A DNA stretch of 64,000 nt from Pseudooceanicola atlanticus (GCF_000768315.1 NZ_AQQX01000002.1:372001-436000); one strand, 5' to 3'; positions 9,155-18,452 are shown, counted from the stretch's first letter. Program-made: numbers and translations. The notes: generated by a model not told the origin, from the letters alone.

Positions 9155-10081
9155 TTAAGAAGACATTGCCCGCGCGAGTGCCGCAAAGTAGCCACTTTCG
9201 AATAGCCGTGTTTGCCTGGCATCGGGCGCCTGGCGCTGGAATGCATGATAGGCACCGGGGATAACCCTTATTTCACAGGGAATTTGACGCGCGATAAGCC
9301 TCATTGCAAAATCCACATCCTCTGCCACAAAAAGGTCAATATCTCCGGATCCGATCCATGCGGGCGGCAAATCCGACAGATTCGCGGCCCTTGCGGGCGC
9401 TGCGAGGTAGGAAACGCCCTCTCCGCCGGGTACGTGACCCAGATAGGCGGTCCAACCGGCGACATTGGACGCGGCCGTCCAGACATGGTGGCGCGGCCCG
9501 GTCCATGGATTGGCGGGAGATCCGGTGCGATCGTCGATCATCGGGTAGATCAGGCACTGAAAGACGGGCTGCACCCCGCCCGCATCGCGCAAGGCCAGTG
9601 CCAGCGCGGCGGCCAGCCCACCGCCTGCGCTTTCCCCCAGCAGGGCGATCCGGCCGGGAACGAACCGATCCCCCTGCCCCTGCATCCAGTGCCATGCTGC
9701 GATCATGTCGTTCAGGGCGGCGGGATAGGGATGCTCCGGCGCCTTGCGATAATCCACGCTGAGCACCGCCACCCCAAGGTCCAGCGCCAGCGCCCCGTTG
9801 CGACGATGCGATTGCTCGGGCAGACCGAACATGTAGCCGCCCCCATGGCTGTGCAGCACGCCAGGCAGCGGACCCTGCGCGCCTTCGGGGCGATACAACA
9901 GGGCGCGCGGGCCATCGGGCGTGATCCAGAGCTCTTCGACCGTGACCCCGGCCAGCGGCGCGCGCGGCAGATGCGTCGCCCGTGCCTCCTCCCGTCGGCG
10001 GGCGATGGTGTCGGGGCCCTGGTCTTCGGTCACGTAATCCCGCAGGCCGATTTCCATTTCCGGATCGACGATGAATGTCAT
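9155..10081 (-). CDS. Alpha/beta hydrolase, hormone-sensitive-lipase type esterase
   Basis: A 308-residue cytoplasmic esterase/lipase of the HSL (family IV) group. The oxyanion-hole motif HSHGGGYMFG lies near residues 77-86 and the nucleophile elbow GESAGGG places Ser151. The remaining triad members are probably the Asp in SGDIDLFVAEDV and the His in GAYHAF. The GGAGG site 9 bases upstream selects the ATG at 10081 over a TTG 18 bases earlier. The substrate is probably a short-chain ester and cannot be specified. It is transcribed away from the M24 gene. Confidence 0.88.
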   Translation of the reverse strand: MTFIVDPEMEIGLRDYVTEDQGPDTIARRREEARATHLPRAPLAGVTVEELWITPDGPRALLYRPEGAQGPLPGVLHSHGGGYMFGLPEQSHRRNGALALDLGVAVLSVDYRKAPEHPYPAALNDMIAAWHWMQGQGDRFVPGRIALLGESAGGGLAAALALALRDAGGVQPVFQCLIYPMIDDRTGSPANPWTGPRHHVWTAASNVAGWTAYLGHVPGGEGVSYLAAPARAANLSDLPPAWIGSGDIDLFVAEDVDFAMRLIARQIPCEIRVIPGAYHAFQRQAPDARQTRLFESGYFAALARAMSS

Positions 10082-10300
10082 GCGGGTCCTCCTCCCCAAG
10101 CATCACGTTGCAGCAAAGGGGAGGCCAACGGGACGGGGCTGTCAATCTTGCCACCTGCAGAGACCTGCCCATTGATATAGCAGATATTTGCCCGGATGTC
10201 GGAAACAGACCCCCCGGGGACGCTGCGGCACATGGCGACGCCATTGCAATGCGACCAGACTGACCGAAGAGTAAGTCAAAAGACGGACCGGAGGTATAAT

Positions 10301-11605
10301 ATGTCCATTGTCGTTTTCGACCCCGACAGCACCGATGATGTGGATTGGAGGGATCGGATGCGGCATCCGATGGCCGACGACCCCGCGGGCGGCATGTTCC
10401 TGTCGGATACGGAGCCGTCCTTCATCGACGCCCCCAAGCTGCGCGCCGAACGGCTGAACAAGCTGCGCCGCTGGATGAAGGAGGCGGGATTTGGCGCCGT
10501 GCTTCTGTTCGATCCCTACAACCAGCGCTACGCCACCGGGTCGCGCAACATGCACGGTTATTTCCTGCGCAATTCCTCGCGGTACTTCTTTGTCCCGCAT
10601 GAGGGGCCGATCACGCTCTTCGAATATCCGCAGACCTACCACCTGTCCCTGTCGCTGGAGACGGTGGACGAGGCGCGCCCCTCGAAACTGGTCTGGTCCT
10701 CCGTCTCGGGCGCCGACGAGGAAACCGCCGGACCCTTCGCCAGCGAAATCGCCGAGCTGATGCGCGAACGCGGCGGCGGGTCGCTGAAGATCGGCATGGA
10801 CCGCTGTTCCCACCTTCAGGCGCTGGAGCTGGAAAAGGCCGGGCTGGAGGTGCACGACATCATGGGCGACATCCTGTGGGTGCGCGCCGTGAAGACCCCC
10901 GAAGAGGTGAAATGCCTGCAGGCCTCCATGGCGGGGGCAGAAGCCGCGGTGGCCGCCGTGCGCGAGGCGATCAAGCCCGGCGTGTCGGAAAACGAGCTGT
11001 TCGCGGTGATGTATCACGAGGTGATCCGCCAGGGCGGCGAATTCATCGAAACCCGCCTGATCAATTCCGGCCAGCGCACCAACCCCTGGTTCAACGAGGC
11101 CTCGGGCCGCAAGGTCCGCCCCGGGGAACTCGTGGCGCTCGATACCGACACGATCGGCTGCTACGGCTATTATTCCGACTTCTCGCGCACCTTCCGCTGC
11201 GGGCCTGGATCGCCCACGAAGTACCAGAAGGAACTCTACCGGATGGCCTGGGACCAGGTGCAGTACAACATGGACATCCTGCGCCCCGGCATGGAGTTCC
11301 GCGAGATCGCCGAGAAGGCCTGGAAGATCCCCGACCGCTTCGTGGAAAACCGCTATACCTCGGTGATGCACGGGGTGGGGATGCATGGCGAAACGCCGTT
11401 TATCGCCCATTCGATGGATTACGACACCTATGGCCGCGATGGCATCCTCGAACCCGGCATGGTCGTGTCGGTGGAAAGCTATATCGGCGAAAAGGGCGGC
11501 AACGAGGGCGTCAAGCTGGAGGACGAGGTGCTGATCACCGATACCGGCATCGAACTGCTGTCCCGCTTCCCCTACGAGGAAGAGTTCCTGGACGGACATG
11601 TCTGA
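10301..11605 (+). CDS. M24-family metallohydrolase related to DMSP lyase DddP
   Basis: A 434-residue creatinase/prolidase-fold protein. GGEFIETRLINSGQRTNPWF closely resembles DddP of roseobacters. Five metal ligands can be placed by alignment from memory: DTD and a third Asp ten residues on (in YYSDFSRTF), the His of MHGVG, and Glu in VESYIGEKGG; the last ligand is Glu in KLEDEVLI. However, the Asp reported as catalytic in DddP, six residues after that His, is Gly here (HGVGMHGE). So it may be a DddP relative with another substrate. GGAGG eight bases before the ATG at 10301 sets the start. Confidence 0.75.
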   Translation: MSIVVFDPDSTDDVDWRDRMRHPMADDPAGGMFLSDTEPSFIDAPKLRAERLNKLRRWMKEAGFGAVLLFDPYNQRYATGSRNMHGYFLRNSSRYFFVPHEGPITLFEYPQTYHLSLSLETVDEARPSKLVWSSVSGADEETAGPFASEIAELMRERGGGSLKIGMDRCSHLQALELEKAGLEVHDIMGDILWVRAVKTPEEVKCLQASMAGAEAAVAAVREAIKPGVSENELFAVMYHEVIRQGGEFIETRLINSGQRTNPWFNEASGRKVRPGELVALDTDTIGCYGYYSDFSRTFRCGPGSPTKYQKELYRMAWDQVQYNMDILRPGMEFREIAEKAWKIPDRFVENRYTSVMHGVGMHGETPFIAHSMDYDTYGRDGILEPGMVVSVESYIGEKGGNEGVKLEDEVLITDTGIELLSRFPYEEEFLDGHV

Positions 11606-12282
11606 TGCATGAAGACCTGAGCCTGCCGTTGGGGCGGACAATGCTCCTGCCCATCGACATGCAGGAGGAACACCGCATTGATGCGCGCTACCTGGTCGAG
11701 GGCTATGACCGCGTCCTGGCCAATGCCGCCACGCTTCTGGACGCGGCCCGCTCGTCCGGCGTCCGGGTCCTGCATGCGGGGTTCCGGCGCGATTTCACCC
11801 GCGTGCCGCCCCGCCCCTTCGAACCCGTCGCCTCGGACGGCACGCCGATCTTTTCGGACCCCGACCTGCCCGGCTGCGCCATCTGCCCCGAGGTCGCCCC
11901 GCATCCCGGAGAGGACGTGCTGTGGAAGAACGACCTCAGCTGCTTCTCCGAGCCCGGCTTTGACCAGATGCTGGACCACCCCGACTGGCTGGTCATCTGC
12001 GGTGTCTGGGCCGAGGCCTGCGTGGCCGCCACCATCCGCGACGCGGTGGCCCGGGGCATCCACGTGCTGCTGGTCAAGGATGCCGTCGGCTCGGGCACGA
12101 CCGACATGCAGAAAAGCGCCGTGATCAACCTGGCCAACCGCCTCTATGGCGGGGCCGTCTGCGACACCCAGACCGCCGCCGCGCTGCTGTCGGGCGAAAC
12201 CCGCCCCGCCTGGCACCTCGTCGGCTCAGCCCCCCTGCGCTATACCGGCGACACGATCGCCCCGGTCTACGACGCCCTTTGA
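11605..12282 (+). CDS. Isochorismatase-family cysteine hydrolase
   Basis: A 225-residue protein with the catalytic triad of the family: Asp18 in LLPIDMQ, Lys108 in VLWKNDLS, and Cys139 in GVWAEACVAATIRDA. Members hydrolyse amides or N-carbamoyl compounds (nicotinamidase, N-carbamoylsarcosine amidase, ureidoacrylate hydrolase) as well as isochorismate. The start ATG shares one base with the upstream stop (TGATG), so it is translationally coupled to the M24 protein and probably acts in the same pathway. Creatinase and N-carbamoylsarcosine amidase are a known pair from these same two folds, but the actual substrate here is unknown. Confidence 0.85.
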   Translation: MHEDLSLPLGRTMLLPIDMQEEHRIDARYLVEGYDRVLANAATLLDAARSSGVRVLHAGFRRDFTRVPPRPFEPVASDGTPIFSDPDLPGCAICPEVAPHPGEDVLWKNDLSCFSEPGFDQMLDHPDWLVICGVWAEACVAATIRDAVARGIHVLLVKDAVGSGTTDMQKSAVINLANRLYGGAVCDTQTAAALLSGETRPAWHLVGSAPLRYTGDTIAPVYDAL

Positions 12283-12325
12283 CCCGGCACACCGCCCGAA
12301 AGGTGCGCGCCACGGACCAGCCAGG

Positions 12326-12396
12326 CCCCCTTCCGCTTCATCTTGCCGGAAATACTCCGGGGTGAGGCCGCAGGCCGAGGGGCAGAGCCCCTCAAA
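12326..12396 (-). repeat. Dispersed intergenic repeat, copy B
   Basis: On the minus strand it reads GGGGCTCTGCCCC, then GGCCTGCGGCC, then core CCGGAGTATTTCCGGCAAGA and TGAAG. It lies between the convergent 3' ends of the isochorismatase-family gene and the AHSA1-type gene. It is nearly identical to copy F at 39461-39523. Confidence 0.85.
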
Positions 12397-12480
12397 CATC
12401 ATGGATGGAATGCGCGTGAAACGCGCGCCTTTGGATCAGGTCTCCGGATCCCGAAGGCGCGCGGGCAAGGAAGGACCGGC

Positions 12481-12942
12481 TCAGGCGGCGGTCGGCAGGC
12501 GCAGGCAGTCGCTTGCGCCGCTGGTGACGGAGCCGCGCTCAAGAAGGCCCTTTAGATCGGAGAGCATATTGGCGGCGGCACGGGTCGCCTCGGCGACCTC
12601 TTCGGGGTCCGGGGAGGCCCCGAAACCGCATTGGCAGAAATGCACAACCGTGCCGCCTTCCTCGAACCGGTCGAGGGTCAGCATGATCCGGGTGCCGTTC
12701 GACAGCGACAGGCGGATCAGGCAATCGGGGACCAGTTCGTCGCATTCCACGCGCAGCTGCGCGCCCGTCTCGGACATGCGCCAGTAGCAGACGGCACCGG
12801 GCTCGAGCGGGGTTTCCCCGGCGCAATCGGGCCAGAACTCGGCCAGCAGGTCCGGATCGGTGAAGGCTTGGAACACTTCGCGACGAGGCCGGCGGATCGG
12901 CAGCGATACACGGGCAACGGCGACAGGCTTGGCATGGATCAT
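12481..12942 (-). CDS. SRPBCC/AHSA1-type ligand-binding protein
   Basis: A 153-residue protein with the start of an AHSA1 (activator of Hsp90 ATPase-like) START fold: RRPRREVFQAFTDPDLLAEFWPD resembles the usual V-F-x-A-x-T-D-P-x-x-x-x-x-W-x-P pattern. Later beta strands are visible (GAVCYWRM, GTRIMLTLDRFEEGGTVVHFCQCG). The C terminus has a helix (ATRAAANMLSDLKGLLERG), as in other family members. Function is not predictable; these proteins bind small hydrophobic ligands. GGGAGG upstream selects the ATG at 12942. Confidence 0.8.
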   Translation of the reverse strand: MIHAKPVAVARVSLPIRRPRREVFQAFTDPDLLAEFWPDCAGETPLEPGAVCYWRMSETGAQLRVECDELVPDCLIRLSLSNGTRIMLTLDRFEEGGTVVHFCQCGFGASPDPEEVAEATRAAANMLSDLKGLLERGSVTSGASDCLRLPTAA

Positions 12943-13121
12943 GAAGGGTCCCTCCCAGGGTCTGCCGGTCAACGCGCGGGGGATGACACGGTTCCGGCCC
13001 GTGGTCAAAAACAGATCACCTTCGGGGCCGTTCCGCCGATGGACTTGGCAAGAACCCGCGCATAGGGTCAACTGGTATTCAAACGGGGGACCAACCCCGG
13101 ACTTTTCGACAGGAGAGACAG

Positions 13122-14357
13122 ATGGCCCTTTTGCTGCGCTGGACGCCGCAGATCATTCTGATCCTTGCCATTGCCGCCCTCGTTCTGGTGGCGAACCCGA
13201 CCGAAGACCTTCTGACCGTGGGCGCGATCTATGCCGGGCTTCTGGCCTTCGCCTCGATGTCGCTGAACCTGCTGCTGGGCGCCCGCCTGCCGCCGCTGGA
13301 GCGGCTTTTCAACGGCATGGACAAGATGTTCCTGCAGCACCGGCAATTCGGCTACCTGGCGCTGGCCGCCGCGGTGGCGCACTGGCTGTCGCCGCCGTCC
13401 TTCCCACAATTCCTGGCCGCCTGCGACGATGTCTGCAAGACCGCGATCGAGGCCGGCGAGATCGGATTCAACCTTCTGGCCATTCTCGGCATCGCATCGA
13501 TCATCCGGCGCCGGTCCTTCCGTGGGTTCCGCATCCCCTATCACTGGTGGAAGCTGACCCATTACCTGCTGCTGGCCGCCTGGGCGCTGGCCTGTTTCCA
13601 CCTGATGTTCAACCGCAAGATGCCTGCCACCTACCAGGGCCTGGCGGAAACCCTGGGCGTCATCGGCATCCTGTGCCTGATCCTCTACGTTATCGGCTGG
13701 GGTCTGCGCATGGCCCGCACCAAGACCTACCTCGTCGAGGAGGTCAGCACCGGCGGCGGCGTGGTCGGTATCCGCGCCCATCCCAAGGGCAAGGGCATCC
13801 GCCACCGCGCCGGGCAATTCGCCTTCATCCGCGCCAAGAAACCGGGCCTGCGCGAGGCGCATCCCTTCACCATCTCGGGCGGCGAGGATCGCGACGGCGT
13901 GGTGCAGTTCAACATCAAGGGGCTGGGCGATTTCACCAAACGTCTGCATGACGATCTGAAACAGGGCGACGAGCTGATCGTCGAAGGCCCCTATGGCGAT
14001 TTCAGCTATCCCGACCGCGAGGGCAAGCAGGTCTGGGTGGCCGCCGGCATCGGCATCACCCCGTTCCTGTCCTTCGTGCGCTCCATGCCTGACCAGATCC
14101 GCGGCCAGGTCGACATGGTCTACCTGGTGCGCACCCCGGACGAGGCCGTGGGCCTTGCCGAATTCGAAGCCGCCGCGAAACGGGTCGACAATTTCAACTT
14201 CACCCTGCACCCGTCCGAGGAAAAGGGCCGCTGGCCCGGCATCCAGGACAGCACGGGCGACCTGAAGGCGGTGCTGTTCTGCGGCCCGCCGGTGCTGCGC
14301 GATATCCTGAAGGCAAAATACGGCCGGAAGCTGCGGTTCGAGTATTTCGAGTTCTGA
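13122..14357 (+). CDS. Ferric-reductase-like membrane flavocytochrome
   Basis: A 411-residue protein with an N-terminal ferric-reductase-like membrane domain (about 1-205) and a C-terminal ferredoxin-reductase domain (about 210-411). In the membrane part, His73/His87 and His147/His160 are paired at 14- and 13-residue spacing, as expected for two b-type hemes. The flavin domain has HPFTISGG (FAD), GPYGDFSYP, and AAGIGITPFLSF (NAD(P)H), plus the terminal FCGPPVLRDIL. It likely transfers electrons from cytoplasmic NAD(P)H across the inner membrane. The acceptor is unknown. Confidence 0.85.
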   Translation: MALLLRWTPQIILILAIAALVLVANPTEDLLTVGAIYAGLLAFASMSLNLLLGARLPPLERLFNGMDKMFLQHRQFGYLALAAAVAHWLSPPSFPQFLAACDDVCKTAIEAGEIGFNLLAILGIASIIRRRSFRGFRIPYHWWKLTHYLLLAAWALACFHLMFNRKMPATYQGLAETLGVIGILCLILYVIGWGLRMARTKTYLVEEVSTGGGVVGIRAHPKGKGIRHRAGQFAFIRAKKPGLREAHPFTISGGEDRDGVVQFNIKGLGDFTKRLHDDLKQGDELIVEGPYGDFSYPDREGKQVWVAAGIGITPFLSFVRSMPDQIRGQVDMVYLVRTPDEAVGLAEFEAAAKRVDNFNFTLHPSEEKGRWPGIQDSTGDLKAVLFCGPPVLRDILKAKYGRKLRFEYFEF

Positions 14358-14387
14358 TCGGCACATCTGACCGGCACGCCCGGTTGC

Positions 14388-14437
14388 GCCGTCGGATGCC
14401 TCCGGCGGGGATATTTACGGCCAGATGAAAGGGGGGC
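14388..14437 (+). repeat. Dispersed intergenic repeat, copy C
   Basis: GCCTCCGGCGGGGATATTTA followed by CGGCCAGATGAAAGGGGGG. This is the second sequence subtype (GATATTT and GGCCAGATGAA). It lies 31 bases after the flavocytochrome stop, between convergent genes. Confidence 0.8.
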
Positions 14438-14528
14438 GTCGGGAGGACCGGCGCCCCCTGTGCCTGTGACCAGTCTGGCAAGGCATGGCTTGGCGCTGCT
14501 GCGCAATGGCGCGCCGGTGGAGAGCGCG

Positions 14529-14570
14529 GACGCCTCCGGCGGGAGTATTTTGGCAAGGTGAAGCGGGGGC
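14529..14570 (+). repeat. Dispersed intergenic repeat, copy D
   Basis: GCCTCCGGCGGGAGTATTTT followed by GGCAAGGTGAAGCGGGGG, with one change (AGGTGAAG for AGATGAAG) from the main core. With copy C it fills most of the 240-base gap between the flavocytochrome and the M14-like gene. Nothing else is recognisable there. Confidence 0.8.
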
Positions 14571-14597
14571 GGGGCGCCCCTGCCCCAACCGCTGCGG

Positions 14598-15857
14598 TCA
14601 GTACAGTGGGCGCGCGCCGATATAGTTCATCAGCGCGTCGAGGATCGCCTTCTGGGCCTCGACCCGGCCGTGTTCGACCTCGATATTATAGTAATCCCCC
14701 ATCTTGTTCAGCAGCGTGTGGAACGAGAAGGAGCAATCGTTCTTCTGCGGTCGGACATGTTCGTAGATCACGTTGATGCCCAGCGGGCTGAAATGCTGCA
14801 CCAGGCGCTGCGCCTTGGCTTCGCTTTCATAGGGGTTCAAGCCGGCGGTGAGGATCGCGTTGTCCTCGTCCGACAAGCCGCGCTTGGGGTTCGTCGACAT
14901 GAAGCCGCGCATCGTGGCCGAAGACCGCGCTGCAGAGATATGGCCCGAGCCGCCATTGCCCGCATAGCCGTTGTCGTTCGAATGCATCGTCATCACCGGG
15001 AAGCGGCGGTTGAAATGCTTGGAGATCGCCTGGGTGAATTTCGGCGAGGGCTTGGGGCTCATGTCGAGGCAGGGGCCGGTGATGTTCGCCGACTTGCCGA
15101 AATTGCGGTTCGGATCCTGACCCTTGAAGCTGCGCTGTTCGCCGGCTTCGACCGCCACCATGGAGCCGCCGTAACGGGACACGGAATAAAGCCCGGCATC
15201 GAAGGCCGAATCCTCGTTGTCATGGAGCGCCGCCCAGACCGGCCCGCGCTTGCGGCCCTTGTTGGTGACGATCACCAGGTGCCATTGGCGGCCATGTTCG
15301 GTGAACACCTCCTGCGTGATGCAGAGGTCGGGATCGGCGGCGAAGGCCGCCATGTTGCGCGCCACGTCCCGGTCGCGCACGGCGGCGGGATCGGTGCATT
15401 TGCCGCCTGCGACCTCGGTCGGGGTGAGAACCAGCCCCTCGGGCCGGGCACGGGGGCGGATATGGGTGGTCAGCGATGCGACCTGGACCTGTTCGTCCTG
15501 CGGCGCGGGGGGCGGCGTGATGCCCGCAGGCTCTGCCATCGGCTGGTCAGGGTCGGCGCTGGCGGGTTCGTCGCCGATCGTGTCGGCAAGCGCGGTCGGT
15601 TCCGGCACGGGGGCGACCGCCGCGCCGGACGGGCCGCCGAGCGAGGCCGGGCGGCGCGGGAAGAGCGAGGCGCCGGCGCTGTCGCGCGCCTCTGACCCCG
15701 GGGCGGCAGGGGCTGGTTCCGGTGTCGCGGCAGTTTCGGCCAGGGGGCGCGCCTTCGGGCGGATCAGGCCGAGATCCTCGGCCATCAGCGCGGCGGGCAC
15801 CGTCAGGGCGGCCAGCGCAAGAGCCGCGGTCGCGTGGCAGGCAAAGTGGTTCTTCAT
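14598..15857 (-). CDS. Exported M14-like zinc carboxypeptidase/amidase
   Basis: A 419-residue protein: signal peptide 1-26, a proline/alanine-rich low-complexity linker to about 145, then a catalytic domain. Several features match the M14 scaffold: HDNE (His212, Glu215) as the H-x-x-E zinc motif, DPNRNF (Asn250-Arg251) as the substrate-carboxylate contact, MTMHSND (His292) as the third ligand, and a glutamate in NIEVEHGR as the candidate general base. The assignment is by motif only. The substrate may be a peptide, including a peptidoglycan stem peptide. It is last in the caspase operon, 25 bases after the second caspase gene. RPKARP and RPRARP recur in the linker. Confidence 0.65.
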   Translation of the reverse strand: MKNHFACHATAALALAALTVPAALMAEDLGLIRPKARPLAETAATPEPAPAAPGSEARDSAGASLFPRRPASLGGPSGAAVAPVPEPTALADTIGDEPASADPDQPMAEPAGITPPPAPQDEQVQVASLTTHIRPRARPEGLVLTPTEVAGGKCTDPAAVRDRDVARNMAAFAADPDLCITQEVFTEHGRQWHLVIVTNKGRKRGPVWAALHDNEDSAFDAGLYSVSRYGGSMVAVEAGEQRSFKGQDPNRNFGKSANITGPCLDMSPKPSPKFTQAISKHFNRRFPVMTMHSNDNGYAGNGGSGHISAARSSATMRGFMSTNPKRGLSDEDNAILTAGLNPYESEAKAQRLVQHFSPLGINVIYEHVRPQKNDCSFSFHTLLNKMGDYYNIEVEHGRVEAQKAILDALMNYIGARPLY

Positions 15858-15882
15858 AGTCGTCCTGTCCTGTACCGGGCGG

Positions 15883-18426
15883 TTACAGCTGAAGCTTGAA
15901 ATAGCCGTTTCCGCAATAGCCCGAATACATTCGCGCATTATTAAGCGGACCTTCGATCGAGAAGGCGGTCTTGGAGCTGGGCGAGAGGCCGGAGCGGTCG
16001 ATCCGGACAAAGCCGTTGCTGTCCACCGAGCCGGAGAAGGTGCGCCCATCGGACCAGAAGCGGATCGTGCCGTTATTGATCTCGGCGGTGAAGTTGTAGC
16101 GGCCCAGGCATTCCTTGTTCGGCGACCGGCGCCCGCCATCGGTATAGCCGCGCCAGCCCGACCAGGACCCGTTGAACCGCGCCGCCGGATGCGCCTGCGG
16201 CACCGGTGTGGGCGTCGGTGTCGGGGAGCTGTTGGTGGCGCCGTAGGCCGCCAGTTCGGCCTGCACCTCGGTCAGGTATTCCTCGGCATCGGCGCGGCCG
16301 GGCGCGGACATGGAGGCGCGGCCCAGATAGGAGGTCAGGCAGCTTTCGCTTTCCTCGAGCCGGCGGCGCGGGGACAGCTGCCGTTCCGCATCGTCGAGAC
16401 AGCCCAGCAGCGTGTCGTAGGCGGCAGAGGTGCTGCCCAGGCTGGTGCCGCTGGAGCTGACGGTGGACAATTTAGCATCGGCGGGGCCGTAATTCAGGTT
16501 CTTGGCCCGTTCGTACCATTGCTGCGCCTTCTTGACGTTCGGCACGCCATGGGCGCCTTCTTCCCAGGCTTCGCCGATCTGGAAGGCGACCTGCCCCTCG
16601 TTCCACTTGTTGAAGACGAGATCGTAGAGGTCATCGGGCGGCATCCGGCCCTGCCGGCCTTCGGGGATGGTGCGGGCATGGTCCAGCAGGTCGCGCGGGT
16701 TGCGCTCGATCTGGACGATCCGGCGATAGGCATCGGTGGCGAGATGGGCCGAGCCGAGCTCGTCATAGAGCGACGCGATATTGTAGAGGCTCTTGACCAT
16801 GTCGGGGGCCGAGATGTTCTGCATCTTGGTGGCCCGTTCGTACCAGGTGAGCGCCTGGTTCAGGTCGCGGGTCAGGAAGCCCGCGTCGTCGGCGGAGTAA
16901 TAGTCACCCAGGCGGATCGCGGCCTTGGGGTAATCCGAGATCGCGGCGGAGGACAGCAATTCGACCGCCTGCTGCCAGTCGCTGTCACGGCCGGTGGCCA
17001 GCAGCAACTCGGCCCGCTTGAAGCCCAGCTCGTAATCGGTGGGGCGCGCGTTGGAGGCCGCCTTGCAGCTTTCGGTGGCGCGGGTCAGGTCGTTCTCGGG
17101 GATCTGGGTGCCGAAGGTGATGTTGCGATAGACGCTTTCGCAGACGCCGATGTGGTGGGCCAGTTCGGCGGGCGAGAGGACCTTGCACAGCTCTGCCTCT
17201 TTCTCCTGTGCCTTGGCGGCGTGGGCGGAGCTGGGGAAGTTGCGCAGGTAGGTTCGGTAGGCGTTGCAGCTGTCGGTGGCGACGGTGCTGTCCCAGTTCA
17301 CGGTGGCGATACGCGCGTCGATGGCACCGCGCAGGGCAGCGCACTGGAAATAGGTGTCGCGTTCACGGCGCAGCTGCGCCAGGTCGGTGATGCCCGACAG
17401 GGTGCCGCGGATGGGGGCGGCTTCGCAGAAGGCCGCCGAGGCCTCGGACGAGGAGGCGGAGATCTGTTGCAGCCCTTCGCGCCCGGTGCAGCGCGGCGCG
17501 CCGTTCACCACCACGGTCGACAGGCAGAATTCGTTGTGATCGGAGCGGGAATAATCCAGCTCGTCCTCGAAGACGGGATGCTGGCGGTGGCCGCCTGCCT
17601 TTTCGCGGGCCAGCTGCGAGACCTCGGATTGCACGACGGCGTGCAGGTCCGACAGGCGCATCGTCGGGTTTTCGGCCAGCTTCGACACCAGCACGCGGGT
17701 ATAGACCGACAGGTTGGCATCCTTTTCGCTGTTCAGCGAGGCCAGCGAGGTCTGGCCGGGGCGTGCGGAATAGAACATCGCGGTGCCCTGGATCTTGGCC
17801 GGAACGAAGGACGCGGCAGAGCCCACGGATTTGGTGCTGTCATCGCCGCCCAGCGGAGAGTTCCGGCAGGCATCGTAGAAGACGACAACGCCCTTGGGAC
17901 CGGCGAACTTGATGACCTCGAGCACCTCTTCGTTGAAGTTGAGCGAGCGGTCCTTGAAGATCCGTTCCTTCAGCTCGCGGGCAGAGCCGGGCACGACCGG
18001 GTCGAGGTCGACCGGCACGATGTAATTGTTGTTGTCCGACGGGAACGAGATCCCGTGGCCGGAATAATAGATGACGACAGAGCTGTCCGAGGTCAGCTTG
18101 CCTGCGAATTCGTAGACCGCGTTCTTGGCCGCCGATTTGCTGGCGTTTTCGACCAGGGTGATGTTGCCGGAGGGATAGCCCATCCCTTCCAGCAGCTTGC
18201 GCACGGCCTTGGCGTCGTTTTCGGTCACCGGCAGGTCCGAGATGCCTTCGTGCTCGTATTGCGAGTTGTACATGATGAGCGCGTAATTGTCCTGGCTCAG
18301 CTCCCGGGACACGGCGCCGGTCACCGTGACTTCGGAGAAGTTCTTGAACAGGACTTTCTGGGCCATGGCCGGGACGGCCGACAGCGCCAGGAGCATTGCG
18401 AGGGCGAGCGTGCGAATTGCGGTCAT
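15883..18426 (-). CDS. Exported caspase-like (C14) protein with helical repeats
   Basis: An 847-residue protein: signal peptide 1-22 (ending AMAQ), caspase-like domain about 35-310, a Cys-containing helical region about 330-720 with Sel1/TPR-like units (LGDYYSADDAG...LTWYERATK; AQQWYERAKNLNYG), a Pro/Thr linker, and a C-terminal beta domain about 748-847. The catalytic dyad is intact: His124 in YYSGHGISF and Cys187 in FYDACRNSP. The mature protein would begin KVLFKNFSEV. The caspase domain is roughly 80% identical to that of the next upstream gene, with no length change. It is third in the operon. Whether it is an Arg/Lys-specific protease, as other bacterial caspase relatives are, is inferred. 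Confidence 0.85.
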   Translation of the reverse strand: MTAIRTLALAMLLALSAVPAMAQKVLFKNFSEVTVTGAVSRELSQDNYALIMYNSQYEHEGISDLPVTENDAKAVRKLLEGMGYPSGNITLVENASKSAAKNAVYEFAGKLTSDSSVVIYYSGHGISFPSDNNNYIVPVDLDPVVPGSARELKERIFKDRSLNFNEEVLEVIKFAGPKGVVVFYDACRNSPLGGDDSTKSVGSAASFVPAKIQGTAMFYSARPGQTSLASLNSEKDANLSVYTRVLVSKLAENPTMRLSDLHAVVQSEVSQLAREKAGGHRQHPVFEDELDYSRSDHNEFCLSTVVVNGAPRCTGREGLQQISASSSEASAAFCEAAPIRGTLSGITDLAQLRRERDTYFQCAALRGAIDARIATVNWDSTVATDSCNAYRTYLRNFPSSAHAAKAQEKEAELCKVLSPAELAHHIGVCESVYRNITFGTQIPENDLTRATESCKAASNARPTDYELGFKRAELLLATGRDSDWQQAVELLSSAAISDYPKAAIRLGDYYSADDAGFLTRDLNQALTWYERATKMQNISAPDMVKSLYNIASLYDELGSAHLATDAYRRIVQIERNPRDLLDHARTIPEGRQGRMPPDDLYDLVFNKWNEGQVAFQIGEAWEEGAHGVPNVKKAQQWYERAKNLNYGPADAKLSTVSSSGTSLGSTSAAYDTLLGCLDDAERQLSPRRRLEESESCLTSYLGRASMSAPGRADAEEYLTEVQAELAAYGATNSSPTPTPTPVPQAHPAARFNGSWSGWRGYTDGGRRSPNKECLGRYNFTAEINNGTIRFWSDGRTFSGSVDSNGFVRIDRSGLSPSSKTAFSIEGPLNNARMYSGYCGNGYFKLQL

Positions 18427-18452
18427 CTTCTGTCTTCTCCGGGCGGAGGCCG

